Assembly: GCA_003024785.1 (NCBI GenBank)
Contig: PUQB01000096.1
Location: 1-64,000, forward strand
Origin: Selaginella tamariscina
Lineage: Eukaryota > Streptophyta > Lycopodiopsida > Selaginellales > Selaginellaceae
Direction: 5' to 3'
DNA length: 64,000 nucleotides
In this document: positions 34,337 through 45,825 of the stretch, in pieces
Position numbering within the stretch: the first letter of the stretch is position 1
Layout: each line of letters starts with the position of its first letter
Notes under the pieces: generated by a model
Database searches by the model: none
Seen by the model: the letters and a program-made list of their open reading frames with translations, nothing else
What the model was told of the DNA's origin: nothing
Program-made: the position numbers and the translations under genes

Positions 34337-37021
34337 TTACAAAATGTTTACCTCAGCTATGTGGGAGAATAGAACATATGAAGAGCTGTTCTCAGGTTCA
34401 AGTTTGAGTATCTCCTCAGCAGCATGAACACTCTTATTATTACTAAACGTAAGTAATGTCTTATAAGCTCCAGCATCAGGTTGAAAAGGCATGTTCTGTA
34501 CGAGCTCCTCGGCCTCCGCGAGCTTACCGGCCCTCGACAGCATATCAACCATACAGTGGTAGTGGTCACAGTTTGGCATCTTTGCAAAGTCCCTGAAAAT
34601 GCTCAGAAACCACATGAAGCCTTGCTCCAGGAGCCCACTGTGACTGCATACATGAAGAATACTTGTGAATGTAGCCTCCCCCGGCTCCATTCCCTCGAGA
34701 AACATGCAATGAAACAAGTGCAAGGATTCCTCCACTACCCAGTTTTGTGCATAGCTTGTTATGAGGGAACTCCAGCTTCCAGCGTTCTTTCTCTGTATTT
34801 TATCAAAGATCCATCTCGAAAGATGGATATCCCCGCACTTGCCGAACATCGTCACGAGAGAGTTTGCAACAGATAACTCGTTCTCAAATCCTGCACTCAG
34901 AATACTGTTGAAGATTGATAAACAAAGCGATCGTGTCCGTGAAACATAGTGTGTCATGTTCATCTCTGTGCACGAAAGAAGAACACTCACAAACGTGGCT
35001 TCTGAAGGCTTCGTTCCTTCAAGGCTCATTGTGTAGTACACCTCTAAGGCTTCTCTTCCTGCTCCATTATGTGCATATGCAGATATCATCGAGTTCCACG
35101 ACACAACGTCCTTCACAAGAATCCCATCAAACACTTCCCTTGCCTCCCGTAACCTCCCCAGTTTCCCATAAGCACTCACAATAGCGGTTCCTGATACAGC
35201 ACTCGCTTCCAGCTTGTGGGATCTCACCTCCTCGTGTATTCTCTCGACCTCTCCAATGTCCCTCGGTTGCACAAGCATCCCAGAGAATGTAGCTTCGTTA
35301 GGACGGGCATCCATCTCATGATATAAAGCCAAGGCTTCCTCAATATCCCCAGTTTGGGCACTTGCTGTAATCATCAAGTTCCATGTAACAACATTCCTTG
35401 GTGAAGTCTTCTCGAATACACTCCTTGCAGTCACCAAGTCTCGAGCACACTCTACATAGAATCCAATGAGTACTGTTCCGAGAACCATATCCACCTTCAT
35501 ACCGATCTCAGTAATCCTGTCATGTACCCTTCGTCCTTCTGCAACTCTCCCCAGACTACTTAAAACATCTAGAACCACAGCTAGAGTGACATTATTTGGC
35601 TTTACACCTTCAACCTCCATCTCATGAAATAAAACCATTGCATTTCTATCCTGCCCATTCTGCATTAATACAGATATCATACTTGTCCAAGAGATGACAT
35701 CCTTCACAGCAATCTCTCTAAACACACTTCTAGCATTCTCCACACTCCGGCACTTCCCATACATGTTAACAAGTGCATTCTGCACGTTAACAAACCCGTC
35801 AAATCCCCTCAAGACAATCTCATCGTGTATAAATGCTCCGTCCTCAAGAGAGTAGATGCTTGCACATGCATCAAGAAGCATAACATATGTGACATCACTG
35901 GGATCCACTGTACCACAGACGATAAACTTCTTGTAAACGTCAACTGCCTCCTGTCCTCGAGAGTTTACTGCATATCCAGATATCATTGTATTGATACTCA
36001 CCACTGTCTTTCTAGTTATCTTGTCAAACACCGTTCTTGCCTCTTGTATACATCCACATTTCGCGTACATGTTTACTAGTATGTTTCCTATCACTGTGTT
36101 GGACTCTAAACCTTGTGTAGTTACCAACTTGTGAACTTCTTTGCCAAAGATCAAATCCCGTGTTCCGGTGCATGACTGGATTACTGGAAGTAATGTGATC
36201 TCATCAGGGACAAAACCTCGAGCAAGCATCTGCTTGTACAGTACCAAGGCTTCTGTGTACTTTCCATTCTACTGATCAAGCATATAATATAGATTAGTAA
36301 ACAGGTGACAACTTATAAGTCACGCTATAATTAATGTATGTGTTTGTCTATATGTCCATCTTACATATGTATATATATTATAAGATAAAAGAGCTTACCT
36401 CGGTACAGGCTCCAATGATTGCATTCCACGAAACAACTGTACGGTGTGTCATGCTGTCGAAGACCAGCCTAGCATCACGCAAGCTTTGGCATTTCCCGTA
36501 CATTTTAATCAGGGTGTTCCTAATAGTGACACTTGGATTGACACATAAAGCAGACATCTGCTTGTGAACTTCTACTGCATCTTTGTAGGAGCCCAGTTTC
36601 GCTATCACGCCAAGAACCCCACAAAAGTCGCCTGTTCCAGTACAAAACTGTAGTTGTGTGTACCTATGTATATAAACATGCATAGATATACCTCATGCGG
36701 GAGAATGTTCATCTGCCGGAAGAGACTCAAAGCCTCGTTGCAATGCCCGTTCTGGGCATATGCAGTGATCATGATAGTCCATGAAAACACATCCTTGTTG
36801 CCAATGCGATCAAACACATTACGTGCATCTCTCACACTCCCACACTTCCCATACATCTGGACTATGAGATTAGCCAAATAACTGCCTGTGTTCTGTTGTG
36901 TTGCAGCAATTCGAGCATGAACGCTTCTGGCATTCGAGATATCTCCGTGTTTCCCACATTCCCGTAGCAGATTTGCGTACCTTTGTGTCTCTTCCATTAG
37001 GGTTCCTACATTAGGGTTCAT
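34337..37021 (-). CDS. PLS-type PPR protein without DYW (PPR3), two introns, one frame break
   Basis: Three exons: about 36694-37021, 36399-36643 and 34337-36270. It starts MNPNVGTLMEETQRYANLLR and consists of PPR motifs (LANLIVQMYGKCGSVRDARN, VFSWTIMITAYAQNGH, ALVNMYGKCRSVENARSVFR, WNSMISAYAHNGAGREALE). It ends in an E-like region (HYHCMVDMLSRAGKLAEAEE, then SYVLFSHIAE) with no PG box or DYW domain. The intron after CTE joins to NGKYTEALVLYKQM in frame. A base is missing in the CCCC run at 36617-36620 (minus-strand G run), where ATFVG should continue VLGVIAKLGSYKDA. An organellar RNA-binding role is inferred from the family. The last exon could continue past 34337 if GTAAAC there is a donor, but I found no further PPR sequence. 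Confidence 0.85.
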
Positions 37022-37107
37022 CGATGGCAAAGTATATTATGTGAATATTCTTTAATATGTTACGTGTTGGAATTAGTTTGTAATGACAAAATCTGATGTA
37101 TGTCTAA

Positions 37108-37139
37108 GGGTCGTTTCGCACCACACTTAACTTAACTTA
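37108..37139 (+). repeat. Left terminal inverted repeat of Harbinger element
   Basis: Begins GGGTCGTTTCGCACCACACT and continues as TTAACT repeats. All 32 bases match the reverse complement of 41923-41954. Confidence 0.95.
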
Positions 37140-37435
37140 AGTGGGCTTAAGTAAGGGAAAATGGATTCGTACTCGCCCTTAAGTTGAGTAACCACTTACT
37201 TAACTTTTTTAAGGGTTTGACCACTAAGGGCATTGAATTCACACCTGCCCTTAACTTAAGAAGTCACTTACTTAAGATTTTTTAAGGGTTTGACCACTAA
37301 GGGCAGTGCTTTCGCAACCTTCCCTTAACTTAACTTAATTTAAGGGAACAGTGAAAATTTGCAAAGAAAATTTAAGGGAGGGGGGGGGTCCCTTACCCAC
37401 CCTTAACGACTCACGAGGCTCGCCACCTTTTTCGC
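37140..37435. repeat. Left subterminal motif array of the Harbinger element
   Basis: Many direct and inverted copies of CTTAACTTAAG and AAGGGTTTGACCACTAAGGG follow the left terminal repeat. Two longer direct copies (about 37185-37235 and 37250-37300) share the ACTTACTTAA...AAGGGTTTGACCACTAAGGGCA pattern. Such motifs are where Harbinger Myb-like proteins and transposase usually bind. Confidence 0.7.
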
Positions 37436-37726
37436 ACCTTCTTTAAATAAAAAAAAATAAAAAAATTTACATGCGTAATGTGCATTTTTTTAATGTAAAA
37501 TATATATTTATATTTTATATTTTTATTTTAACATATATAATTAAAATAAAATAATAATAATATGAATTTCTCATTCTTAGTATATTCTTAGTATATTCTA
37601 GTATATTCTCCTTCTGCCCTAATTTCTATAGGTTTCTGCGCATCATCTCTGTACATCTCTGTAGATTTCTATAGATTTCTGCGCATCGGGAGAGGAAGAG
37701 AAGAATTCAGGAGAAATCAGGAGAGA

Positions 37727-39565
37727 ATGGCAGAAGAACAAGCAGATCAGGTAGTTTTCTTTCCTTTCTTCTTCTTTTCTTGCATTCATTTGCATTCATT
37801 TGCATCAGGAGGCGGCCATAGAGACTGGCTGGGATGGCACGAGCTCGACCGGCATTGGTCGAGCTCGTGGGCCGGCCGAAAGCCCGGCAGCTACTGCTAC
37901 TGGGCTTTTGCCCACCATAGCTATCGAGCGCATGGGCCGCCGAAAGCCCGGCAGCAACTGCTGCCGGGCTTTCTGCCCACCATAGCTGTCGAGCTCATGG
38001 GCCGGCCGAAAGCCCGGCAGCTGCTGCCGGGCTTTCTGCAGCCCATGGCTTGAGCTCGGCTAGCATTGGCCGAGCTCATGGGGCAGCAGAAAGCCCGGCA
38101 GCAATAGCTGCCGGGCTTTCTGCCGCCCCTGGGGATGGCTTGAGCTCGGCCAGCATTGGCCGAGCTCATGGGGCAGTAGAAAGCCCGGCAGCTACTGCTG
38201 CGGGCTTTCTGCAGCCCCTGGTTGGGCTGGCTTGAGCTCGGCCAGCATTGGCCGAGCTCATGGGGCAGAAAGCCCGGCAGCATAGCTGCCGGGCTTTCTG
38301 CCGCCCTGGTTGGGCTGGCTTGAGCTCGGCCAGCATTGGCCGAGCTCATGGGGCAACAGAAAGCCCGGCAGCAGTAGCTGCCGGGCTTTCTGCCGCCCCT
38401 GGTTGGGCTGGCTTGAGCTCGGCCAGCATTGGCCGAGCTCATGGGGCAACAGAAAGCCCGGCAGCTACTGCTGCCGGGCTTTCTGCCGCCCCTGGCTGGG
38501 CTGGCTTGAGCTCGGCCAGCATTGGCCGAGCTCATGGGGCGGCCCAAAGCCCGGCAGTTACTACTGCCGGGTTTCTGCCGCCCCTGGCTGGCTGGCTTGA
38601 GCTCGGCCAACATTGGCCGAGCTCATGGGGCGGCCCAAAGCCCGGTAGCAACTGCTGCCGGGCTTTCTACCTCCCCTGGCCACCCACGAAGCCCAGCAGC
38701 AAGTGAAAGAACTCGGGCTAGGTCAGCTAGGTATGTCCGGTCGAGGAGACAACAACAATCTTCAAGGGTGGTGGGCGAAACAATTGACATTGGTGAAAAT
38801 GAGGGCGAGGGCCAGGGTTTTGAAGAAACTTCACATGAGATTGAGGGGCAAGCAAGAAGCAAACGGCCTCGGTCTCGGAATTGGACAATGGACGAGACAA
38901 AGACGCTTGTGGAGTTGAAACGACAAGAGTTCATGGCCAGGTTACAGATGTCAACTAGGCAACTTGTCAGTGTAACAGCAAATGCACGTTGGAGACAGAT
39001 TGCAAAAGAAATGCAAGCACAAGGTTTCGACGATCGTGATGGAGAACAATGTCGTAAGAAGTGGGAGAATTTAATCAACGATTATAAAGTTATTCACGAC
39101 CACAACAGGAAGTCGGGAGCTGCTGCATATTCGAGCTTGTCGAATCTAGAGAAACGACGCCTTAGATTGCCAAACATGGACTTGGACCTGTTTGATTTAT
39201 TGGATTCATTTCAAGGTGACCGAAGCTGCATGACGCCCCAACACGTAAACGACTCTGAAAATGATCCACCGATGACTCCAGTTTCACAAACAACTTCCAC
39301 AAGTGCACCTTTGACTACTGATCACTCAGATGATGATGGAGATGGTGTCACTGTGACGAGAAGGCAAGCGAAGAAGGGAAAGTCTAGTTTGGTTGAAGCG
39401 GTTAATGAAGGTACAAATGTACTTCGAGCCCAGGTTGAGATGAGGAGCCGCCAATTTGAGAGGACAGTAGAGTTGAGGAGGGAAAAGAACGCTTCTATTG
39501 AGAAGTTCGCATTGGCTATGACACGAATTGCTGATCACATTTGTGGACAGGGCAACAAAGACTAG
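37727..39565 (+). CDS. Harbinger-associated Myb/trihelix-like DNA-binding protein
   Basis: The secure coding part is about 38700-39565. It has an acidic stretch (IGENEGEGQGFEE), the trihelix/Myb-like domain (SRNWTMDETKTLVELKRQEF, NARWRQIAKEMQAQGF, EQCRKKWENLINDYK), and a Lys/Arg-rich C-terminal segment ending HICGQGNKD. In PIF/Harbinger elements this protein enters the nucleus with the transposase and helps it bind the element ends. The true start is unclear. MAEEQADQ at 37727 with a GTAG donor and a TTGCATCAG acceptor at 37800-37808 is a good first exon, but the palindromic array intervenes and shifts frame. A start inside the array (38522) gives 347 residues. Confidence 0.75.
37840..38690. 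repeat. GC-rich tandem array of about 90-bp double-palindrome units
   Basis: Seven units of 88-93 bp begin at about 38051, 38141, 38233, 38321, 38414, 38507 and 38598. They are preceded by three or so shorter, diverged units from 37840. Each unit contains two self-complementary blocks: GAGCTCGGCCAGCATTGGCC followed by GAGCTC, and GAAAGCCCGGCAGC with its complement GCTGCCGGGCTTTC around a short loop. Because of this symmetry both strands are open in several frames, so long reading frames here (Met-Ser-Ser-Ala-Asn-Ala-Gly-Arg repeats) are not evidence of a gene. The array lies just before, and partly within, the 5' part of the Myb-like gene. Confidence 0.9.
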
Positions 39566-39703
39566 ATTAGCATGGTGCATGTAGGTTTCATATATTTATC
39601 ATTTGCAAGCTTTTATTTGAATTATGTTAATGCATTTTTGTTTGTTATTTATAATATCGATTATATTATTTTTTCAGGACCGTTTAATAGGATTAGCCTC
39701 GAC

Positions 39704-41085
39704 CATGGCTGGAGATTTTTTTGTTCAATTCATCATGAACGACTCGGATTCTGATTCGGATGCTGAAGATGAAGAACGTGACAATTCAGATGATGATGAT
39801 GCAGTAGTTCAGTACATGCGGAGGTCAACACAAGCTGCAATTGATAGGTCTTCTCCTTCACAGTGGGTTCGACTACGGAGTGAGGCATGGTGGGACACTT
39901 TTATGATGTCACACTACGATGATGAGAGGTGGATAAAACTTCTTCGAATGTCACGGAGAACCTTTGTTATGATTTGTAATGTATTAGAGGATGACATCTC
40001 AAGGCAGGATACCCACTACAGAGAAGCTGTACGAGTGGATATTAGAGTTGGAGCTACACTTTGGAAGATGGTGAGAAACAGTGACTACATGGACATTGGT
40101 GAGAGGTTTGCTATTGGAACTTCGACTGTTATGGCTGTGTTTGTAGAGACGACAGCAGCTATTTGTCGACGTTTCTGGTATAAGGTGGCATTTCCATCGA
40201 CGGAAAATGAGGTTCGTGAGATGGCACATGAGTTCCAAGATGTGACACACACTCATTTACCAAATGTTGTGGGGGCCATAGATTGCACACATGTGGAGAT
40301 ACTTCAACCTTCTACAAATGACCGGACGGACTACTTTGACAGGAAGCAACGGAATAGCATCATTGTGCAAGGGGTTGTTGATGCACGTAAGAGGTTTATA
40401 AATGTGAATGCTGGATGGCCAGGTGAGCAAGTTACATTCATTTTGATTATGTTTGTGTAATGTTTTGGTATTTGCAGGTAGCGTGCATGATATGCGAGTT
40501 TGGAAGAATTGCTCACTTCATCAAAAGATCATTGATGGGGTTTATCTTCATGGACCTTTGAGGCTGCTCATGTTGATTTCGTGAAGCCTTATATTGTGGG
40601 TGATAAAGGATACCAATTACAACCATTTTTAATGGTCCCATACACAGGCATGTAAAGTTAATATATTTATAACATATTTAACTTAAGTTTTTATAGGTGT
40701 TCATCTTAATCTTGGTCAGGAGACTTTCAACAAGGAGCTTACTAAAGCACGATTGGTGGTTGAGCAAGCATTTGGCCTTTTAAAGCAAAAATTTCGTTGC
40801 CTTGATTATAAGTTGAGAGTCCACCTTCCACACATTCCGAATACTGTGAGTGCTTGTGTTATTCTCCACAATATCCTCATTGATGAGGGCGAAGTGAATT
40901 ATGAGGCAACTTTACGAGCAAGGGAGCGAAGAATTCGGCGACGTCAAGAAAGAGGAGATTGGGTGGAGTATGATGATCCTTCACAAGATCCTCGAGAACT
41001 TGGTGAGGTAACTACACATGCTCGCACTATTAGATCAGCTCTTGAAGCTCATCTTATTTTTGGGACGCCATTTGTTAGGCATTAA
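39704..41085 (+). CDS. Harbinger DDE transposase (one frame break)
   Basis: Exons 39704-40422, 40478-40647 and 40697-41085. It starts MAGDFFVQFIMNDSDSDSD after a likely 5'-leader intron. The catalytic triad is visible: Asp in VVGAIDCTHVEI, Asp in IVGDKGYQL and Glu in RLVVEQAFGLLKQKF. PNTVSACVILHNILIDEGE follows, typical of the DDE_Tnp_4 fold. The second intron begins GC rather than GT (CAG|GCATGT). One T is missing from the run at 40557-40559, so DFVKPYIVGDKGY is out of frame with the first exon. As read, the copy would not make a full transposase. With the pervasive one-base losses in this window, that may be a sequence error. The protein ends LIFGTPFVRH. Confidence 0.9.
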
Positions 41086-41922
41086 TTTGGAAATTGTTAA
41101 TTTATGTTTTCTTTATTATTATTTTTTGTTTTACCACAATAAATATCATGTGTTAAAGATAAACGTGAAATATGAAAAAGGATGTATACTAGAAATAGAA
41201 TATATTTAGTATTTTTTTGTTAAATAAATAAAAATATGAAATGCAAACACATGTTAACGCACATGCATATGTATATATAATATTTTTCATGAAGTTTTTA
41301 CTTGTTTAAACATATCCAAAATATATAAAATTTAATTATCTATAGAATGTACCCATATACAATATTATATATAAGTATATAATTTCATCTCACCATATTT
41401 TTTATTTTTATAATAAGTAAAATTACTTTAAATGTTAATAAAAATTAAGGATGCACATATTATTTAAAATAATAAATTTATAAATATATTTTAAAGTGGT
41501 TAAAAATTATTATTACAAATTGAAAATAGATTTTTATTGCAAATTGAAAAATTATTTAAAAATATTTATTATAACTTGACATAATTGTTTATATGAAATG
41601 TAGATATGTTAAGTTCATTAAAAATAATTAAGTTAATATCTTAACTTAAATGTAAATATAAGTATTTATATTAAGGGCAATATTCGAATTCATGGCCCTT
41701 AATATTTTTACTTAAGTATCTATGCGAATCCATTGCCCTTAACACAATCCCTTAATTTAAGTAAAAAGGTTAAGGGTTGATGAGTGCGAATCAATTGCCC
41801 TTAACAAATTCCCTTAATTTAAGTTAAGGGTTGGTACGAATCCAAAACCCTTAACTTCTCTTCTTAAGGGAGAGTTGGTGCGAATCAAATGCACCCTTAA
41901 CTTTTACTTAACTTATGCATGC

Positions 41923-41954
41923 TAAGTTAAGTTAAGTGTGGTGCGAAACGACCC
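41923..41954 (-). repeat. Right terminal inverted repeat of Harbinger element
   Basis: Reverse complement of 37108-37139 over 32 bases. Subterminal AAGGG/CCCTTAA motifs lie inside it from about 41670. Confidence 0.95.
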
Positions 41955-41957
41955 TAA

Positions 41958-42757
41958 ATCCAAGATGCCTCATGGCGTTGCCGTGTGTAACTTTTACGTA
42001 CACCTGTAAATTTACACATATACATATATGACGCGTGTGTTATTGGAAATGACGTTGCCCTAAAGAACGATTATATGTCGGCAAGCTCATGCATGAAAAA
42101 CACATGTGAATGCGTGTCACACTTTTTAAAGCTGAGCGGTTATTGATCAATAAAAATCTTTAAAAGTCAACCAACATGGGCTTTTTTAATATTCTATAAT
42201 CCTGTATAAATAAAACATCTAGTTGTCCTACGCAGTTTGACCCGGAATCTCCTTCTCCAGCACGAGTCAATGCACGACTTTGACCTTTCGAATATACCAG
42301 AATATCTAATTTTTATTTAATAAGTAAACATTATTATTAACTTTTCTTTTAAACGTCGATAATAAATTAAGCTAATAAGATAAGGTATTAATGTGTTGTC
42401 ACGCACACATTAGGTGGGAGTAATAAACAATTCAGAATCCTAAGTTTACGCATTTTGATATTTCAACCAACTTTAATACGTATTGTTTTGATAATAATAC
42501 AGTTTTTGTTTTAAAAGTCTACGAGATCTTGAGTTTCACGAGGACACGTAACATTTTGGAGAGTTTTAACAAATCTTATCCACTTAACACATCTGGATTA
42601 ACAAGTTAAAACAATATGCTTATCCACTTAACAATCTGGATTAACAAGTTGTGTCCACTCTGCATATATATATATATATATACCCTGTTGTATGTATCAC
42701 ATGGAACAGGATTGAGGGGATTCTTTAAGAAATTCCAGAGTTTGTATCTGAGTTGAA
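41958..42757. other. Intergenic: upstream region of the second sugar transporter
   Basis: Contains a short direct repeat (TTATCCACTTAACA-ATCTGGATTAACAAGTT twice, about 42577-42609 and 42619-42651) and an AT tract at about 42666-42682 before the transporter start. No gene is seen. Confidence 0.5.
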
Positions 42758-44598
42758 ATGGCTGGTGGGGGAGTGGTATCTGCCAAATCCGGGAGAGCGG
42801 ATCTATACAAAGGACGAACTACTCCTTATGTCATCCTTGCTTGCATTGTTGCAGCCAGTGGCGGGCTCATCTTCGGATATGACCTCGGGATCTCAGGTAC
42901 ATCGTTTGCATAATTGCATCCGTACACACACACATCTAACATGGAATGTCTGTTTATGTAGGGGGAGTTACGTCTATGGACGATTTTCTCCGCAAGTTTT
43001 TCCCCAAAGTACTGCGCAAGAAGCAGAACGAGAAGACATCGGACAAGGACTATTGTCAATTCGACGACCAGGGGCTCACCGCCTTCACATCGTGTCTCTA
43101 CCTTGCCGGGCTCGTTGCCAGCTTCTTCGCATCGTATGTGACGAAGAAACACGGTAGGAGGCCCTCCATCATTATTGGGGGCATCAGTTTCCTAATTGGG
43201 GCTGCTCTTACCGGTGCTGCCCAGAACCTCGGCATGCTTATTTTCGGCAGAATTATGCTCGGTATCGGTGTCGGATTCGGTAACCAGGTAACAATGATTA
43301 TTGTCTCAAATCTTTTCTTTTCTAACTAGTTCGGTTTGACAGGCAGTGCCTTTGTATCTATCTGAGATGGCTCCGGCCAAGCTTCGGGTGGATTGAACAT
43401 AATGTTTCAGCTAGCAATTACACTTGGAAATTATGTGCAAACCTTATTAACTATGGAACTTCAAAAATTCATCCATGGGGTTGGAGACTATCACTTGGAC
43501 TTGCTGGTGTTCCTGCAATCTTAATGACCGTTGGTGGCTTATGCTTACCCGACACACCCAACAGGTAAACACACACGCACGCACACACACACAACCTTAC
43601 GATGTGCTTAACAGTTTGATCGAGAGAGGTAAGTACGAACAAGGAAGGAAGTTGTTGGTAAGGATCCGAGGTACGGAAGAGGTAGAAGCAGAGTACGAAG
43701 ATATCAAGGAGGCAAGTGAGATCGCAAATGCGGTTGGTAATCCATACAAGAAGCTGTTGAAGAAGCGTGATAGGCCACAGCTCGTAATGGCGTGCATGCT
43801 ACCATTCTTCCAGCAGTTTACCGGGATTAACGTGATCACGTTCTACGCTCCTGTCTTACTCCAGACCATTGGAATCGGAAGCGATGCTTCCTTGTATTCT
43901 GCTGTTATCATCGGGGCTGTCAATCTCCTCGCAACATCTGTGTCTGTTGTCACCGTTGATCGCTGGGGACGACGAGTGCTGCTCCTTGAGGCTGGGTTCC
44001 AGATGGTCATCTCCCAGGTGACATATACACACACACATTGTATATGAATTATCCGCATATGCTTCTGTAAGACTTACTTACTTAACATATTGGATTGGAA
44101 CAGGTAATAATAGCGGCCATACTGGGAACGAAGTTTGGAGGAACCAAGGTTCTCTCAACGGGCCTCGCGTGGGTGGTAGTGGTTGTCATATGCATATACG
44201 TGGCGGCGTTCGCGTGGTCGTGGGGACCTCTGGGATGGTTAATACCCAGCGAGATCTTCCCATTAGAGACGCGCTCGGCAGGGCAAGCAGTGACTGTTGC
44301 AGTGAACCTGTTGTTCACGTTCGTGATCGCGCAAGTGTTTTTAACTATGCTATGTCATTTCAAATATGGGATATTCTTGTTCTTCGCGGGATGGGTGGTG
44401 ATCATGTCCTTGTTCGTGTATTTCTTCCTCCCTGAGACGAAGAATGTACCGATTGAGGAGATGGTCAATGTATGGAGGCGGCATTGGTTCTGGAAACGGA
44501 TTGTTCCGCGTGAAGCGCCGCCTGTTATTCCATATAAGGAGGACAAGGAGAGGAATGTGGAGATGGCTACCAATGGTACCGGTAGGACTCTCCACTAA
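42758..44598 (+). CDS. STP-type sugar/H+ symporter 2 (MFS hexose carrier)
   Basis: Starts [19 protein letters not shown] at 42758. Landmarks in order: [140 protein letters not shown] and [12 protein letters not shown] typical twelve-helix plasma-membrane monosaccharide symporter with sugar-porter signatures. Two one-base losses break exon 3: in the GGG run at 43386-43388 ([10 protein letters not shown] becomes a stop) and at 43435-43437 (GNYVANLINYG is misread). The last exons are intact. It is a paralogue of the carrier at 31921-33912, in inverted orientation, with PPR3 and the Harbinger element between them. Confidence 0.9.
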
Positions 44599-45172
44599 TT
44601 GCAGGTGATTTGTAAATATTTTATTTATTGATAATGATGATATTCTTTTTGTTATATATTATCGAAATATATACAAATATCACGAATTTTCTTATAATAA
44701 GTCTAGTTGTTTATAGTGAAATTCTGTGTAATAATGTCACTATGTACCTACATATTTCTATGAATGTACGTACACGAACTCATATAGACACAAACAAACA
44801 TAGATATACATATGTATATAACTTACATGTAGGTGTGTGTGTGTATATATATATATATAAAACAATTATAAAGATAGAAGTTCAAACTGTTTAAGGTGGT
44901 TAAGGATGCGTTGGCAAAGATTTTTCATTGAATCTCTAAAAGTGTTGAAATTATTGGCAGCTTGGCTGTTTTTTTCATGCAAAACGACACTAAGATAGTG
45001 CAAGTGACCAAGTTTGATGTGTCTACATATATCACATCTTTGAGGAGAATTTTTCGGGTCCGAATTGTCGTTTGTTGACTGTTTATATATATATATATAT
45101 ATAGTATTTTCTAGTAATATGCATAGACTTCTCCTCTTTATTGTAGTTCTTTACACTTTACCTCCTTACAAG

Positions 45173-45218
<46 letters not shown>
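45173..45218. repeat. (GT)n-(GA)n microsatellite
   Basis: About 20 bases of GT repeat followed by about 26 bases of GA repeat, downstream of the second sugar transporter. Confidence 0.95.
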
Positions 45219-45779
45219 CGTGCGCACGAGTGTGCATGTAATTCAAGGTAGTCCACATCTTATCTTGAATCTCTTTAATCTGACGCATCACAGTTGACAG
45301 ATTTAAACAAAACTTGGTTATGGTTGATATTAATGATATATATATTATATATATATATTTAAAATATTAAGGTATTATTTATAAAAAAGAAATAATAAAT
45401 AGATAAATTCACATCCATATGCATAGTTTTAGAAATAATAAGAGATATGTAAATTTAAAAGTTTTAAAAAGGTGTATAAATACAACTATGATTATGCACA
45501 TGTTGCTGACGCTTAGTTTTTAAAAATCTTTTTATACGTGTATGTACATCGATTAAAAAGTATGTATGAACTTCGTAAGTTTTTTAATATTTATGATTAA
45601 CCTTTAAGATTAGTCAGTATAGTTTTGATATATATGTTTAAAATTTAATATATAATAAAATCTATCCCATTCAATTAGAAACATAACCTTAGTATATATT
45701 TCATTATAAATTGAATGAGCAAATGTTATATACATACACATTTTTAAATATATATGTTAATAAAGATATTTTGCTATAA

Positions 45780-45782
<3 letters not shown>

Positions 45783-45820
<38 letters not shown>
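45783..45820. repeat. (CA)n microsatellite
   Basis: Nineteen uninterrupted CA units. Confidence 0.95.

Positions 45821-45825
<5 letters not shown>

Larger units (their letters stand above)
37105..41957 (+). mobile_element. PIF/Harbinger DNA transposon with 3-bp TAA target duplication
   Basis: The element proper spans 37108-41954 (4,847 bp) and is flanked on both sides by TAA (37105-37107 and 41955-41957), the typical TWA target of this superfamily. It carries perfect 32-bp terminal inverted repeats, subterminal arrays of CCCTTAACTTAAG-like motifs, a Myb/trihelix-type gene and a DDE transposase gene in the same orientation. This two-gene layout is diagnostic of PIF/Harbinger. Perfect ends and an exact target duplication suggest a fairly recent insertion, between PPR3 and the second sugar transporter. 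Confidence 0.93.

Noticed and set aside
37921-38706. Long open frames on both strands through the GC-rich array (Met-Ser-Ser-Ala-Asn-Ala-Gly-Arg repeats)
   Set aside because: They arise from the palindromic unit, whose symmetry keeps several frames open on both strands; composition and period follow the DNA repeat, not a protein family.
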